Origin: Avena insularis
Taxonomy: Eukaryota; Streptophyta; Magnoliopsida; Poales; Poaceae
DNA: 64,000 nt
Assembly (NCBI GenBank): GCA_023614405.1
Contig: CM042687.1
Span: 262,675,480 to 262,739,479, forward strand
Direction: 5' to 3'
Shown: in pieces, positions 1 through 11,530 of the stretch
Layout of the letters: every line of letters begins with the position of its first letter
How positions within the stretch are numbered: position 1 is the stretch's first letter
Translations under genes and position numbers: made by a program
Notes under the pieces: generated by a model
The model's database searches: none
The model's input: only the letters and a program-made list of their open reading frames with translations
What the model was told of the DNA's origin: nothing

Positions 1-827
1 AGAGGTTCTAGAAGGGTCTAGAAGGTTCACCGGACCGGAAGAGGAAGATACATGAATGTGTCATGGATAAGTGGAATGATTGGATCATGTCCTAGGTCAC
101 TTTGTTGGGCAATTGCAAGAAAGAAATAAAGCTCCAAACTGAAAGTCAAAAGGCAAGTTTGAAAAGTCAAACTAGGACAATATATCCTAGTGGAGGAAGG
201 AAAGAATCCTTCTTTCCCTCCACCACAAGCCAACTAGGAGAGGGAGTTGGGGAAGGATTCAAACTCCCCTCTCACAAGTTGCCCTCCCTCTCATAAATAG
301 AGGGGAGGGGGTGCCCGAAGGACACACAACACCAGCCCTCCCCACCAAGCCGCCGCGCCACCGCCGCCCTAGCCGCCGCCAACTCCACCTCCTCCTCTCC
401 GGCCCTCTAAATCCTAGATCGCCGGAAACCCTAGATCCACAATAACCTGCTCCGGCTTAGGCGAAGCCCTGCAGGATTTTCCCTCTACTTCCGACACCAC
501 GCCATCGTGCTGTCAGAATCGAGAGGGAGAACTACAACCTTCGCTGCCTGCTAGAACAAGGGAGAGAAAGGTCTTCATCGAGTACCGAACGTGTGAGCGA
601 CTGCGGAAGCGCTGTCCGAACGCAGCGCCAGAAGGATCGTCTACGTGATCTTGAGATCGGCAAGTGTATGACTACATCACCCACGAGAATATGTTCTCGT
701 TAGCCGCTTTTGAATCTTCGAGGGTGAGTACTCTAATCGACTCGTTGCTACAATCTAGTAGATAGATCTTGGATTGTTTTTGTGCATGCGGTAGAATTTT
801 TTGTTTTCCATGCTACGAACCTCTACA
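1..827 (+). mobile_element. BARE/Angela-like Copia LTR, 3' part
   Basis: The last ~130 bases closely match the ends of both Angela LTRs at 42,130 and 49,172 (the 'acgagaat..ctctcgttag', 'tcttcgagggtgag' and 'ttttccatgctacga' blocks), ending CTACA at 827. A TATA-like 'cataaatag' lies at 292-300, as expected for a + strand LTR promoter. No tRNA primer site (TGGTATCAGAGC) follows 827, so this is a 3' or solo LTR whose start lies left of the window. The first ~500 bases diverge from the other two copies, so it is a related but different subfamily. The 5 bases 828-832 (catag) would be the target duplication. Confidence 0.85.
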
Positions 828-939
828 CATAGCAGGTTCAAGACTATCGTAGTGAACTGGGAGAGCCTAGATCTTAGGCCTGATTTTTAGTTATGTCTAA
901 GTCGCTGATGTCGTCCTACTATTTTATGCTAATTCTCAA

Positions 940-1036
940 TTGCAACCTAGTTGCAACTGATAAAATTTGTACCAATTCTTTGTTGTAACCTAGTTACAAT
1001 TCATTAAATTTTCAGTTACAACCTAGTTGCAACTCA
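940..1036. repeat. Three palindromic 'tgyaacctagttrcaa' repeats
   Basis: The near-palindrome 'ttgcaacctagttgcaact' occurs at ~941-960, with variants near 982-1,002 and 1,013-1,036, each followed by an 'atwaaatttt' tract or similar. The three lie ~35-40 bp apart. This is the style of internal repeat seen in noncoding CACTA or LTR sequence; function unknown. Confidence 0.6.
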
Positions 1037-1554
1037 TGTGTAACTCGTATATTACACGAATCACGAGGTATAATGATAAGAGAGGCGACTGAGACATTAC
1101 TAAAAATTAGACGTCTGCTAGCAAAACCGATTTTTCTAATCGTACTACACACCATGTTAGTGTGCATGCCTGTTCTTTGTGCTACGTAAAGGTCACTAGA
1201 CATGTTGGCTTTCATTCGCTGCTCTACAAATTTTAAAGTCATGCACATGTTCTTAGCTACTCCGTATAATTGTAATTGTCTGCTATTGTTTAGTTCTTGA
1301 AAAATGTAAAGTCAGTGGAAAATATTAGTATGGATTCCCTGCTCCACTATTACTGAATTTATCTGGTTAGTAATGAGCTATGTTCTTGCTATTATTTTCT
1401 CCTTGGCATCGTTCTGCTAACATGTAGTACTATTCGTACTAATTCGATTATAATTTTGTGGTTGCCATCTGGTTCTTCAAAAGCTACAACACTGACTATT
1501 TTCTTTGTCTTTGCTTAGATCTCCAAAAGGGAGATCTGAATATGTTGGTTTGCA

Positions 1555-4500
1555 TAGCCTATTCTACTGGTTCACAAGCAATGCCATTGTTTCCTTATCT
1601 AGTGCTAGTTCGTCCTAAGCAATAACATAAGTACCCTCTATCTTATATATAGTTCATTCGTGATTTGCCTTCCTACTCTACAAGTTCTCGTATGATGTCG
1701 TTATAATTTATGTCTGGTTCATTCTTAGATACGACAGTAATGCCATTGTGTAGATCACCGCAAGTCACCCAATGTCCCTTGCATTCTAGGATACACAACT
1801 ACTTCCATATATATTTGTTGAAATGACCTAGCTAGTTTATATTTGCTAAAATTCTAAAAAACATTGTTTGATTGCTCAATTCATTTGTTAGCACACTTCT
1901 ATAATGCTTGCTTGTCCTGATCTGCAGATTCACAATTGATGCCATTATATTTTGTATCTAATTGTTCGTCATAAGCAACAACATAACTATCCTCTACTGT
2001 ATATATAGTTCATTCGTAATTTACATTCATGCTCTACAAGTTCTGGTATGATCATGTTACAATTCATTTGTGGTTTCCATTCGCGCTTCCGTGTTTCGAA
2101 CTTGGCAACATTGCTCGGTATATAGTTCATTCGTAGTATGCATTCTTGCTCTACAAGTTCTCTTATGATGCCTTTATAATTTCTATGTGGTTCCTAGCTA
2201 CGATAGTAACTACATGCTCATTGTGTAGCTCACCGCGAATTCTTGGTCACCCAACATCTCTTGCATTTCAGGATAAATGACTTCTTACATATATATTTGT
2301 TGAAATGACCTGGCTAGTTTATATTTGCTGAAATACTAAGAAACACTTTGATTGATTGCTCATTTCATTATAAGCACACTTGTATAATGCTTGCTTGTCC
2401 TCTTCCACATATTCTCAAGAGACGCCATTATATTTCTAATCTGGTGTTGGTTCATCCTAAGCAACAACATAACCATCCTCTACTGTATAGTTCATTCGTG
2501 GTTTGCATTCCTGCTCTACAAGTTCTCGCATGATGCCATTATAATTTTTGTCTCGTTCATTCTTAGCTACGAAAGTAACTACATGCCCATTGTGTATCTC
2601 ACCACGAATTCTGAGTCAGTCACCCAACGTCTCTTGTATTCTAGGATATACTACTGCTTTCATATATATATTTGTTGAAATGACCTGGCCAATTTATATT
2701 TGCTGAAATTCTAGGAAACACTCTGTTCGATTGCTTAATTCATTTGTAGGCACACTTGTGTAATGCTTTCTTGTCCTGTTCTACAGGTTCACAAGCAATG
2801 CCATTATATTTCATATCTAATGGTTCCTCCTAAGCAGCGATATAGCTATCCTCTACTATATATTTGTAGTTTGCATTCTTGCTCTACAAGTTTTCTTATG
2901 ATGCCTTTATAATTTTCTATGCGGTTCATAGCTACGACAGTAACTGCATGCCCATTGTGTATCTCACCGCAAATTCTGGATCACCCAACGTCTCTTGTAT
3001 TCCAGGATAAACGACTGCTTCCATATATATTTGTTGAAATTACCTGGCCAGTTTATATCTGCTGAAATTCTAAGAAACACTTTGATTGATTGCTCATTTC
3101 ATTGTAGGCACACTTGTCTAATGCTTGCTTGTCCTCTTCTACAGGTTCACAAGAGACGCCATTATATTTCTAATCTGCTGCTGTTTATCCTAAGCAAGGA
3201 CATAACTATACTCTACTTTGTAGTTCATTCATGGTTTGCAGTCCTGCTCTGCAAGTTCTCGCATGATGCCATTGTAATTTCTGTCTTGTTCATTCTTAGC
3301 TACTAAAGTAATTGGATGCCCATTGTGTATCTCATCGTAATTTCTGAGTCACCCAACGTCTCTTGCATTCCACGATATACTACTGCTTCCATATATATTT
3401 GTTGAAAGGACCTAGCTAGTTTATATTTACTGAAATTCTAGAAAACACTCTGTTCGATTGCTCAATTCAATTGTAGGCACACTTGTGTAATACTTGCTTG
3501 TCCTATTCTACTAGTTCACAAATAATAACATTATATTTCATATCTAATGGTTTGTCCTAAGAAACGACATAACTATCCTCTATATATAGTTCATTTGTGG
3601 TTTGTATTCTTGCTCTACAAGTTCTTTTATGATGCCATTATAATTTCTATTCGGTTCCTAGCTACGACAGTAACTGCATGCCCGTTGTGCATCTCACTCA
3701 AATTTTGGGTCACCCAACGTCTCTTGCATTCCAGGATAAACGACTACTTTCATATATATTTGTTGAAATTACCTGACTAGTTTATATTTGCTGAAATTCT
3801 AAAAAATACTTTGATTTATTGCTCATTTAATTGTAGGCACACTTGTCTAATGCTTGCTTGTCCTCTTCTACAGGTTCGCCAGAGATGCCATTATATTTCT
3901 AATCTGGTGCTGGTTCGTCATAAGCAACGACATAAATATCCTCTACTGTGTATTGCATTCGTGGTTTGCGTTCCTGCCCTGCAAGTTCTGGTATGATGCT
4001 ATTATAATTTCTATCTGGTTCATTCTTAGATACGGCGGTAACTGTATGCCATTATGTAGCTCAGGCAAATTCTGAGTCAACCAACGTCTCTTGCTTTCCA
4101 GTATATACAACTGCTTCCATATATATATATGTGTGTGTTAAAATGACATGGCTAGTGTATATTTGCTGAAATTCTAAGTAACACTTTGTTTGATTGCCCA
4201 TTTCATTGTAGGCACACTTGTCTAATGCTTGTCTGTCTTGTTCTATAGGTTTATAAGCGACGCCATTATATTTCGTATCTGGTTCTGGTTCATCCTAAAA
4301 AATAACATAAATATCCTTTACTGTATAGTTCATTTGTGGTTTGCATTCCTGCTCTACAAGTTCTCGCATGATGCTGTTATAATTTCTATCTCGTTCATTC
4401 TTAGCCACGACAGTAACTTCATGACATTGTATGTTTATTCTTCTATATATTTTTGTTGAAATGACCTGGCTAGTTTATATTTGCTGAAATTCTAAGCAAC

Positions 4501-4555
4501 ACACGTTGTTATATTTCTCGTTTCACCGTAGACACACTTGTTTAATTCTTGTTTG
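1555..4555. repeat. ~365-bp tandem repeat array (about 8 units)
   Basis: The marker 'ttcattcgtggtttgcattcctgctctac' (with variants) begins at 1,653, 2,009 (partly duplicated and restarting at 2,126), 2,491, 2,862, 3,224, 3,590, 3,954 and 4,329, a period of 356-375 bp. Each unit also holds a second, related block ('tctacaggttcacaag..gccattatatttc') 100-110 bp before the marker. That block resembles the marker's own continuation ('tctacaagttctcgcatgatgccattataattt'), so each unit is itself built from two diverged halves. Short reading frames recur with the period but carry no recognisable protein and drift in frame, so I treat the array as noncoding. Confidence 0.85.
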
Positions 4556-4559
4556 TCTT

Positions 4560-4588
4560 GTTTGTTTGTTTGTTTGTTTGTTTGTTTG
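4560..4588. repeat. (GTTT)n microsatellite
   Basis: About seven uninterrupted GTTT units directly follow the tandem array. Confidence 0.9.
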
Positions 4589-4599
4589 ACATGATGTTC

Positions 4600-5000
4600 A
4601 ATAGATTTGAACCATTGACTAGTAGTAAACTCCAGTTCATAGCTCCTATCGTATCAGTTAAATGAGTAGTTTGCCTTGTTTGATGTATTAACTTGTTATT
4701 ACTTAGTTTTAGACTGCAATTATTGCTATCGCCACCAAAGAGGGGGCTACAAGATCATCTCTCAATGTTGTTTTCCACTTTATATGTCACACTCAAAAGG
4801 AAGATGCAGGTGATAGATGGAGAAAGCAAATTGGGGACTGCTATCAACTCGATTGTCAACTGAAATGCCGATTTTTTCCCATGAGTTGATAATATGTAAT
4901 AATTTTAAGTAGTTTGCATTTCATGTAATATCTAGATAAATCGCATAGCCCGTGTAGGCATTTAGTTGATGTTGTCCACACATAGAGGTAGGCGGTTGCA
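4600..5000. other. Unassigned CACTA-internal spacer
   Basis: Between the microsatellite and the subterminal array I see no reading frame, repeat or structural signal I can name. Confidence 0.5.
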
Positions 5001-5164
5001 TACCTACGCTAGCCAGGTCGATTAGGGTACAATATCGTGCTCTTTATTGGCCCGTCTAGTATTAGGCCGTCGATGAACAATAAGAATGCTCACAAGTTGT
5101 ACACCTTTTATGATATTAGAATGGGCTCTAAAAATACAAAAACTGTAAAAGACCATAAAAGTAA

Positions 5165-5865
5165 TGAGTCCGGCCCACAGACGTGCTAAGTAACAGTAAA
5201 TGGCCAAAAAGTAACAGGCTGAATCAGCATCCGATAAAACAGTGACATGCCGAAATTGTAAATGGCCCAAACAGTAATATGCTGAAACAGTAACCGACCA
5301 AAACAGCAATAGGCCGAAACAGTGACATCCCCAAAACAGTAATGAGTCAGAACAGTAAAAGGGTCAGAAGCTTAAATGGCCAAAACAGTAACAGGCGAGG
5401 CCAGAAAAAGGCCAGGATTATAGCAGACCAGAACAATAATAGGCTGAAATGCACCATGAAGAAACAGTAACATGCCGAGAAACCTACCAGTCCAAAACAG
5501 TAACAGGCCAGAATACGCGCAGGGCGTTTATGGGCCTAAACAGTAATAGGTCCGAAAGTTTATGGGCCACAGCCGATTGTGTAAATGGATCATTCTGAAC
5601 AGTACAAAATTGTACAGTAACGGGCCAGAATGGTTACGTGACAAAGCAGGCTGGCCAAACAGGCCCAATTCAAACAGTACATGGTGGAACAGTAATGGGC
5701 CCAACTATTTACAAGCCTTACCAATGGGCCAAATTCAAACAGTGTTTGTTGGAATAGTAAAGGGGCCGAAAATTTACAAGCCGCCGTGGGCAACACAAAT
5801 GGGCCCATTGGTAACAGTGCATGACAAAACAGTAACAGGCCATGATATTGTTGGGCTCTCTTAAT
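5165..5865. repeat. CACTA subterminal repeat array, AACAGTAA..GGCC
   Basis: Roughly 20 direct copies of a short motif, core AACAGTAA followed by 2-4 bases and GGC(C), for example near 5,190, 5,263, 5,285, 5,330, 5,380, 5,464, 5,494, 5,535, 5,612, 5,686 and 5,828. Copies are 15-40 bp apart and mostly in one orientation. In characterised CACTA elements such arrays next to the ends are binding sites for the element's DNA-binding transposition protein. That role here is inference from position and form. Confidence 0.75.
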
Positions 5866-6189
5866 GGGCTGGCCCACTTAATAATTACCAGGCCTTGGCT
5901 GGGCCTGGCTTCCTCCACTGTTTCATTGACAGTCAACGATGTTAACTGGCCGTTAGCAGCGTTCGCCACGTAGCAGTTTGCATAACGTCAGCAGTCAACG
6001 GGGCTGGCGAACAAATGTACGACGAAACGACTTTTCGTTGCTGAAGGGTGCGATCCGCCACGGTCGAAAAAAACCGTGGCAGATTCATTTGTGACGGGGC
6101 TTCTACCACGAAGGGCATATGTCGTAGAAGGATTTTCAGCCATGAAAAATGGACCTTCAACCACGAAAATCGTCTGTTGTAAAAGGATA

Positions 6190-6203
6190 TTTTTCTTGTA
6201 GTG
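6190..6203 (-). repeat. CACTA terminal inverted repeat (right end)
   Basis: The minus strand reads CACTACAAGAAAAA. It marks the exact boundary with the Gypsy antisense ORF that follows. Confidence 0.8.
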
Positions 6204-8002
6204 TAGACCCCCCGTCGATGCTATTGGCGCCGGGTCTCTTCTTTGTCTCTTCTACGGGAGCTGGTGGTTCTTGTCTCACTTCCTCCTCCCTCCGAGTCAC
6301 TGGGTTTGCCTCTGGCCGGGATTCAAGGACATCCGGCGAAGAGGGAGAGGCCCGGGCTAGACTCTAAGCTTGAGTCTCGACCTAGATAGGAGGAGAGGCA
6401 GGAGCAGAAATCGGAGAGGCAATACGACTGGCTGACTGGGGTGCTACCACAACAGACCTAAGAAAAGGGAAAAATGAACTTGCGTAAGAGCAAAAAGAAA
6501 AGGAGATGAAAAAGAGAAACACAACAAGATTAATGTTGGCCAAGGGAACTTACCCGGTGACCGTAGGAGTGCGATATACTCTCTTCACAACTCGACGAAT
6601 TTTCGTGGGCTTGTCCGGGTTTGCATCGGGTGCTGCTGCTGTTGCGGCGCCTCGCTTCTTAGAGGGCTTAGCTGACTTGATCTTGATTCGGCCACCCACG
6701 GCAAGAGCGCAACCTCGCACACCTGTCCGGCTACATCAGCAAATGCAAAGCCAACAGGATAAGCAAAAGATAAAGGGCAAGGGTCGTATACCTCTAACAC
6801 TTGACACTGGTCATATCATCATCCGACCACTCCCTCAAAGGAACTCGAGTAGGAGTCTTACCCAGAGAAGGACCGGCGATGGCATGAGGAATCAACATAA
6901 AAGCCTCCGAGTCAAACTCTTCATCATCAGGAACTTCACGATCTTGGTTATAAGCAGGGGACAAACAAGTGTTATCGTCTCCCTATTCAGTAAGGTTCTG
7001 CAAAGGGCAGAGGAATCAAGGTTAATAACTGGAAGCCGAATGAAGAAACGGAATCCAACTAAGTTATGTTGGCAGAAGAAAGTAACCTGAAAACTTACCC
7101 AGGGAACGAGATGTTGACGGTCAAAAGGGGCAAGGCCCCACTCCCAGTCAGCGGGCATGGTCAGCTTGAAAATCGAGCTGACTCGGCGAGCAACTGCGTC
7201 TTTGGCGTGATCAAAGGTTGAGTGATGCGTGGGATCAAAGAGACCACTCATCACAAAATTTATGCGGGCAAAGCTGAAGGGGACTGAATTGACGACTAAT
7301 AAAAGTGTGCATCAGATCCTCTCCTGTTAGCCTCCGCTCCGCCTTCACGTCAAGCAGCCTCTCTAAAATGGCGTGGGCCTTATCAGGCACCTCGTCATTG
7401 AACTCAGACAACCGAATCATGTTGAGCCGGCCAGAGTTTTTGACATAGAAGAAGGTCTTCTGCCATTTCTTGCTGGCATCCCTGTAGTGATTCGACCATT
7501 TCTGATTAAAGGGAACACCCGACTCGGGAATCACTTGGATCCAGAACTGGAAGTACTAGTCCCAAAGCTTGATGGTGGGCCAAAGGCTGAGATAGCCCTT
7601 CGTCGCAGAAATAAACCAAGGAAGGGAATCAATTGTGTTGGCCGGTAGATGGTGTGGTTGGATATGAAAGATCTTGAGAAATCATTTAGCAAAGTTGCTA
7701 ACGGGAAGAGAGAAACCACGCTCGAAGTGCGACATGAAGACTACACGCTCACCAGGCTCAGGTTTGGGAGCTAACTCATAGAGAGCAAGGCGGCATTCAA
7801 CAGCCAGGGGAATCCTTTGAGTGGCATGAAGCCACTCAATCTCCACCAGGGAGACCTCCGAGCCTTCCCATGAGCCGCGCTCGCCGGCGGCCTCGTCGAC
7901 CTCCACCTCCTCACCGGCAGCAGCATCGCGGGGGTACATCTCCTCGAACACTTTGCGTGCTTCCTCTTCTGGAAGCAGCCTAGATTTCCTAGGCCCCGTC
8001 AA
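6204..8002 (-). pseudogene. Gypsy antisense ORF (transposase_28 / 'gypsy-type transposon' domain)
   Basis: On the minus strand an ATG at 8,002 opens a frame running to ~7,235 with two in-frame stops (near 7,674 and 7,558). A frameshift near 7,250 leads into the frame that continues to ~7,095. It shows hallmarks of the plant 'putative gypsy type transposon' domain: PGERVVFMSHFERGF, then SKKWQKTFFYVKN, then a basic C-terminal part. Splice signals look good: donor near 7,097 (CTGG/GTAAGT), exon ~6,864-6,997, exon ~6,557-6,729 encoding a KPTKIRRVVKRVYRTPT tract, and a last exon from ~6,459 that stops at the CACTA insertion. It is antisense to the element whose 3' LTR lies at 8,675-9,477. This layout is known for Tat-lineage Gypsy elements. 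Product function unknown. Confidence 0.7.
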
Positions 8003-8659
8003 AGCTGCACAAGAACGCGCAAGGGGCTAGCAGTGCCTCGCCAGAGAAGAAAAGCAGTTGCGGTGAAAGAATCAGAATGAGGTGAAGATGGAGGAAGGCA
8101 AAACCAGATAACAGTGGCATGAGGAAGAAGAAGAGTAGAGGGGGAAATGAAATGGCAAGGGGGTTTTCTCCCCCCATGTCCCTACTTAAGGGCGCGGTAA
8201 AAACGTAGTGATGGGATCGGTATGCGCGAAATGGCCACACTTTAGCCATGTATGCGGACAACCGTCGCATCAGATCGCGTCATGTATGTGGTAACCACCC
8301 CCCCCCCCCCCACGCCGCAACGCATCGGTCAACGAGTGGCCTGAGGCGCTGCACGATATGACCGCTACAGTGATGGATGTCACTGCAGCGCAGTCACTAT
8401 GCTGTCAGGATTTGGGAAGGAATTACGACAAAGCGCAATGATTATGCGCCACCCACGATTAAATAATGATTAATCCAAAGGAAAATCGACAAAGATTGAG
8501 TTGAGTCCCGACAATGGTTAACTCAGCAAAGATCAGGTCAAAACCATGAAAGGTACCAAATGATCAGGCTGACTTAATATATGTCGGATAAAAATAGAAG
8601 TTCCATATTCATTAAAGGAACATGCTAAGGCCTATCAGTTCAAACTACTAGATCTCACC
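8003..8659 (-). promoter_or_regulatory. Upstream region of the antisense ORF
   Basis: Noncoding stretch between the antisense ORF start and the polypurine tract. It would hold that ORF's own promoter on the minus strand, but I cannot pin down a TATA box. It contains a run of 14 C at 8,298-8,311. Confidence 0.4.
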
Positions 8660-9477
8660 AGCTTCGGGGACTAATGTTGGGGGATAACCCCCGGTAGGGT
8701 CATAAGAGGTGAAAGTTAACGCTAACCCGTCTTGGATTTAGCTGAGTTTGGTCGACATAGGCCAAATCAGTAACGACCGAGTCACAATTCCAATGCTTGG
8801 GCAACATAAAGTATATGTCTTCATGGGCAATCTAGGAGTTCTTTGTCTGCAGGTAAGTTCAGGTCGAGTCTCAGGAAGTGAGGTCAGGTCAAGAAGGGAA
8901 AGAAGCTCCTTTTCGAGTATGCTTCATGAAGGACCACAGTAAAGCTGGGTCAAAGAAGAGCAATGAGGAGAGCACCTCCGGGTGACAACTAAAGGCACCG
9001 AGTGACACATAAATCAAAGGGTGATGCCAAAGGAACTAACGCCTATGTACTGGAAGACCGTCGGAAAGGAAGCTTTGTTGGCTAGGTCCAAGGCCAAGGG
9101 TTGGCCCTATGACCTAGACCACAGGGTAAAGATAAAGCCCAAACAGTAAACCCTAGGATCCACATTGTAACCTAACTGTTCCCATATTCTATATAAGGAG
9201 GGGTAGACCTAGGGTTAGAGGCACATGCAATTAGGGACCCAAGGCTGGCCACTTCATCCTCAAGCTTGTAGCTACTTGGCAAACAACTCAAGGAGCACTT
9301 GTAAACTAGAAGAAGGAGGAATAAGCTTGTGAGTTCATCACAAGCCCTACAGTTCTTGAGTTCTTCGTAGCTCTTCGTGTGCGGATACACCGCGTACTCC
9401 CTCCCCGGATTCCTCTTGCGTCCATTCGGCCCCAATTTAAGACTACCCATGGCATCTGTCGTGACACCACCACGACA
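8660..9477 (+). mobile_element. Gypsy 3' LTR with polypurine tract
   Basis: A purine-rich tract (agcttcggggactaa, 8,660-8,674) precedes an 803-bp LTR running TGTTGGGGGATAACCC (8,675) to CACGACA (9,477). A TATA box (tatataa, 9,190-9,196) reads on +. The PPT on the left and TATA orientation make it a + strand 3' LTR, although the neighbouring ORF is on -, consistent with an antisense ORF. It interrupts the gag of an Athila-like element at 9,478; the other copy of the 5-bp duplication (atcct) is not in the window. Confidence 0.75.
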
Positions 9478-9693
9478 ATCCTTAATACACATCATGTCGC
9501 AAATTTCAGTAAAAGTGTTTAAGTGCAATCCTGAATCCTCAGAGGATGAGCCCCCAAATTGGTTATGTTGAACCAAGCTAAAAAGGTTAGGCTTAATTCC
9601 ATAAGTTTCCGCATCAACAGCGGGCTGAGTGATAGGCGCACGGATAAAGTCATCAGTGGGAGTAGCATACTCCCCAAGTCTCTTGTGAGCCAT
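9478..9693 (-). pseudogene. Athila-like Gypsy gag, N-terminal part
   Basis: 72 codons from the ATG at 9,693, then cut by the LTR ending at 9,477. Residues such as EIKPNLFSLVQHNQF-like spacing and 'GLHLNTFTEICDMM' match the conserved start of Athila-lineage gag proteins (IKP..L..L.Q.N.F.G....D...HL..F.EICD). The rest of this body is not in the window. It belongs to the element whose primer site and LTR lie just upstream on the minus strand (9,866-11,530). Confidence 0.75.
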
Positions 9694-9865
9694 GGCTCTT
9701 ATATTTTTGGTAATTTTTAAGTAATGAAAACAAATAACAAGTAACTAGTTTTTTGGGGTTTCAAATAGATAACAAGAAATTAAACTAATAACAAGAATAA
9801 AACTACAAACTAATAATAAAACTAAAAACAAGGTCTCTAGTAACCTCACCAGGATAGCAAAATTG

Positions 9866-9885
9866 CTTGCCCGACAAAGACACCA
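9866..9885 (-). other. Degenerate tRNA-Asp-type primer binding site
   Basis: On the minus strand TGGTGTCTTTGTCGGG follows the LTR end by ~10 bases. Athila-lineage elements use TGGCGCCGTTGCCGGGG at this place; about four substitutions separate the two. Sequence from here to the gag start (9,694-9,865) is untranslated leader. Confidence 0.65.
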
Positions 9886-9895
9886 GAAAAAGGGT

Positions 9896-11530
9896 TGATA
9901 CCTTCGATCCGGATTCATGGATGTAGTATAAGGGCATATACAATGTGGTGACGTCAGCCTTCCCTTATACTTGCCACATGGGATTTTTCTTAGTTGGAGG
10001 AGAGAGAAATAAGAAAGAGAAGGTTGTCTTCCCTTAGCTACAAGATGATCTCTTAGAAATAAGAGAAGACTATTTTCTCCATTGTATCATATGTCTTCCC
10101 TTAGCCAACCAATTTCTTACTAAAAATAGTTAATTCTCATTAATTGCTGAAGATAGAAATAAGAGATAATGCATTGTACATGTTATATATTTTGTCTTCT
10201 CTAGATGATGTGGAGAGAAGGCATTGCTTTCTCTACAATGCCAGGGAAGGCAATGTACATCACCTAATAGATTTTTTCCTATAAGACCTAGGTTTAATTG
10301 AACCTGGGAAAGCAATGCTAAAAGGAAATAAAAAGGACACGTCTACAAGACTTTGTTTCTTCATTTTACCTTAGTTTACCAGACCAAACTAGTTTACTTT
10401 TATAGTGGATTGAATCAATGGATGGAGATAGGCCAGGGTCGAAGATCCACCTACTACTGCACATCATATGGGATAAAAGATAATAATAAGCATAGTCATG
10501 TGTAATATTTGAACGGAGATAATCTCTTGTGGGCAACACATCCTATTATTCTAGAGCCCCCGTGATGCAGCGAGCATAGCAATAGTCTTTTAATCCAACC
10601 GAGTGCACACAGAAGCCACGGGTTACAAACGATTATTAAGTGTAGAACACAAATTAAAGAATTAAGTGGTGATGTTGCTGTGACCCGAATGGGTCGCTAA
10701 GCAAAGACCATACTACCCTTTCCATCACTAGGGTTCCTATGAGATCGCCGCTAGCCAAATATCTCACCTCAAGCCTTTATCAATCTATGGGATCTTTGGG
10801 TACCTACAAGTCCACATATCGATACAAGAGACAAAGAAACAAAAGATAAAAATCTCAATTGCAAACAAAATATAACACTCCCATGATTAGATGCACATAT
10901 TTGCTACGAGGTTTCTCCCCAACCCGCAACCCATGAGGACTAATCATTCATAACAAATAGATCAAGGGTAGAAAACATTGTGCAAAATACTTAGATTGAG
11001 ATCAAATATTCTTACAATGGTCGCCAAATCACAAGGAGATCTAAAGTACAAAGAAATGGCTATGGCTAATGGAGGTATGGATGGTGTAATGTATGAACAA
11101 TGGTGTGGATCTCCTTTGGTGGTGGTGTGATGAAATCTGAGAATGGTGGCTCTCTGGACGACGACTGGAGCCTCAAAATATATAGGCATCTTCACGAAGG
11201 TTGTAAGGTTTAACGAGACAGAGCCGTCGCCACCCAGTATGGGCGGACCATACAGGCGGGATCCACCCATACCATAGGTCGTTACGCATACTGTCTCCTG
11301 GAATTTGCTTCCCAATTACTTGGTCGTGTAGACTTCCTCAAAATCCTTCATTATGACTCCTGATTTCACATTAAAACCCATGATTTCTTGCACAACATAA
11401 TTCAAAGCAAGATTTTGCATATCCTTGCAATTATTAGTCATTAGGGGCAGAGATTGAGAGTTTCTTGTCAATTGCTTGACTAAAAACAATGTTTAAATGC
11501 ATAGAAAGATGGAAAATATTGGAGCCATCA
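9896..11530 (-). mobile_element. Athila-like Gypsy LTR flanked by both PBS and PPT
   Basis: On the minus strand it runs TGATGGCTCC (11,530) to GGTATCA (9,896). A TATA box lies near 11,176-11,185 (CTATATAT on -). On its downstream side lies a PBS and gag start (left); on its upstream side lies a polypurine tract (AGCTTTGGGGAAGT, just right of 11,530). It is therefore at once a 5' LTR for the body on the left and a 3' LTR for the body on the right. Its 1,635 bp include a 333-bp MITE at 9,932-10,264. Confidence 0.7.
9932..10264. mobile_element. PIF/Harbinger-type MITE
   Basis: Flanked by TAA on both sides (9,929-9,931 and 10,265-10,267), the 3-bp duplication expected for Harbinger/Tourist elements. 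The ends are imperfect inverted repeats: GGGCATATACAATG..CCTTCCC on the left and GGTGATGTACATTGCCTTCCC read inward from the right. There are further internal 'gcattgtacat' palindromes and no coding capacity. It lies inside the Athila-like LTR. Confidence 0.6.

Larger units (their letters stand above)
828..6203. mobile_element. CACTA (DTC) DNA transposon, 3' portion
   Basis: The right end at 6,190-6,203 reads, on the minus strand, CACTACAAGAAAAAT, the terminal inverted repeat of grass CACTA elements. Inside it are subterminal blocks containing 'ccacgaa..' motifs (6,055-6,180) and an array of short repeats (5,165-5,865). The 3-bp duplication would be 'tag' at 6,204-6,206. The other end is not visible; the LTR at 1-827 probably sits inside or beside the element. 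No transposase gene is recognisable, so this copy is either non-autonomous or its coding part lies left of the window. Assignment of 828-5,000 to the same element is inference from continuity. Confidence 0.7.

Noticed and set aside
1555..4555. CRISPR-like or protein-repeat interpretation of the periodic array
   Set aside because: This is a plant nuclear sequence, the units are ~365 bp with no spacer pattern, and the small frames shift between units.
8298..8311. Run of 14 C as a G-quadruplex regulatory site
   Set aside because: A single homopolymer without the four-tract pattern; probably slippage or an assembly artefact.
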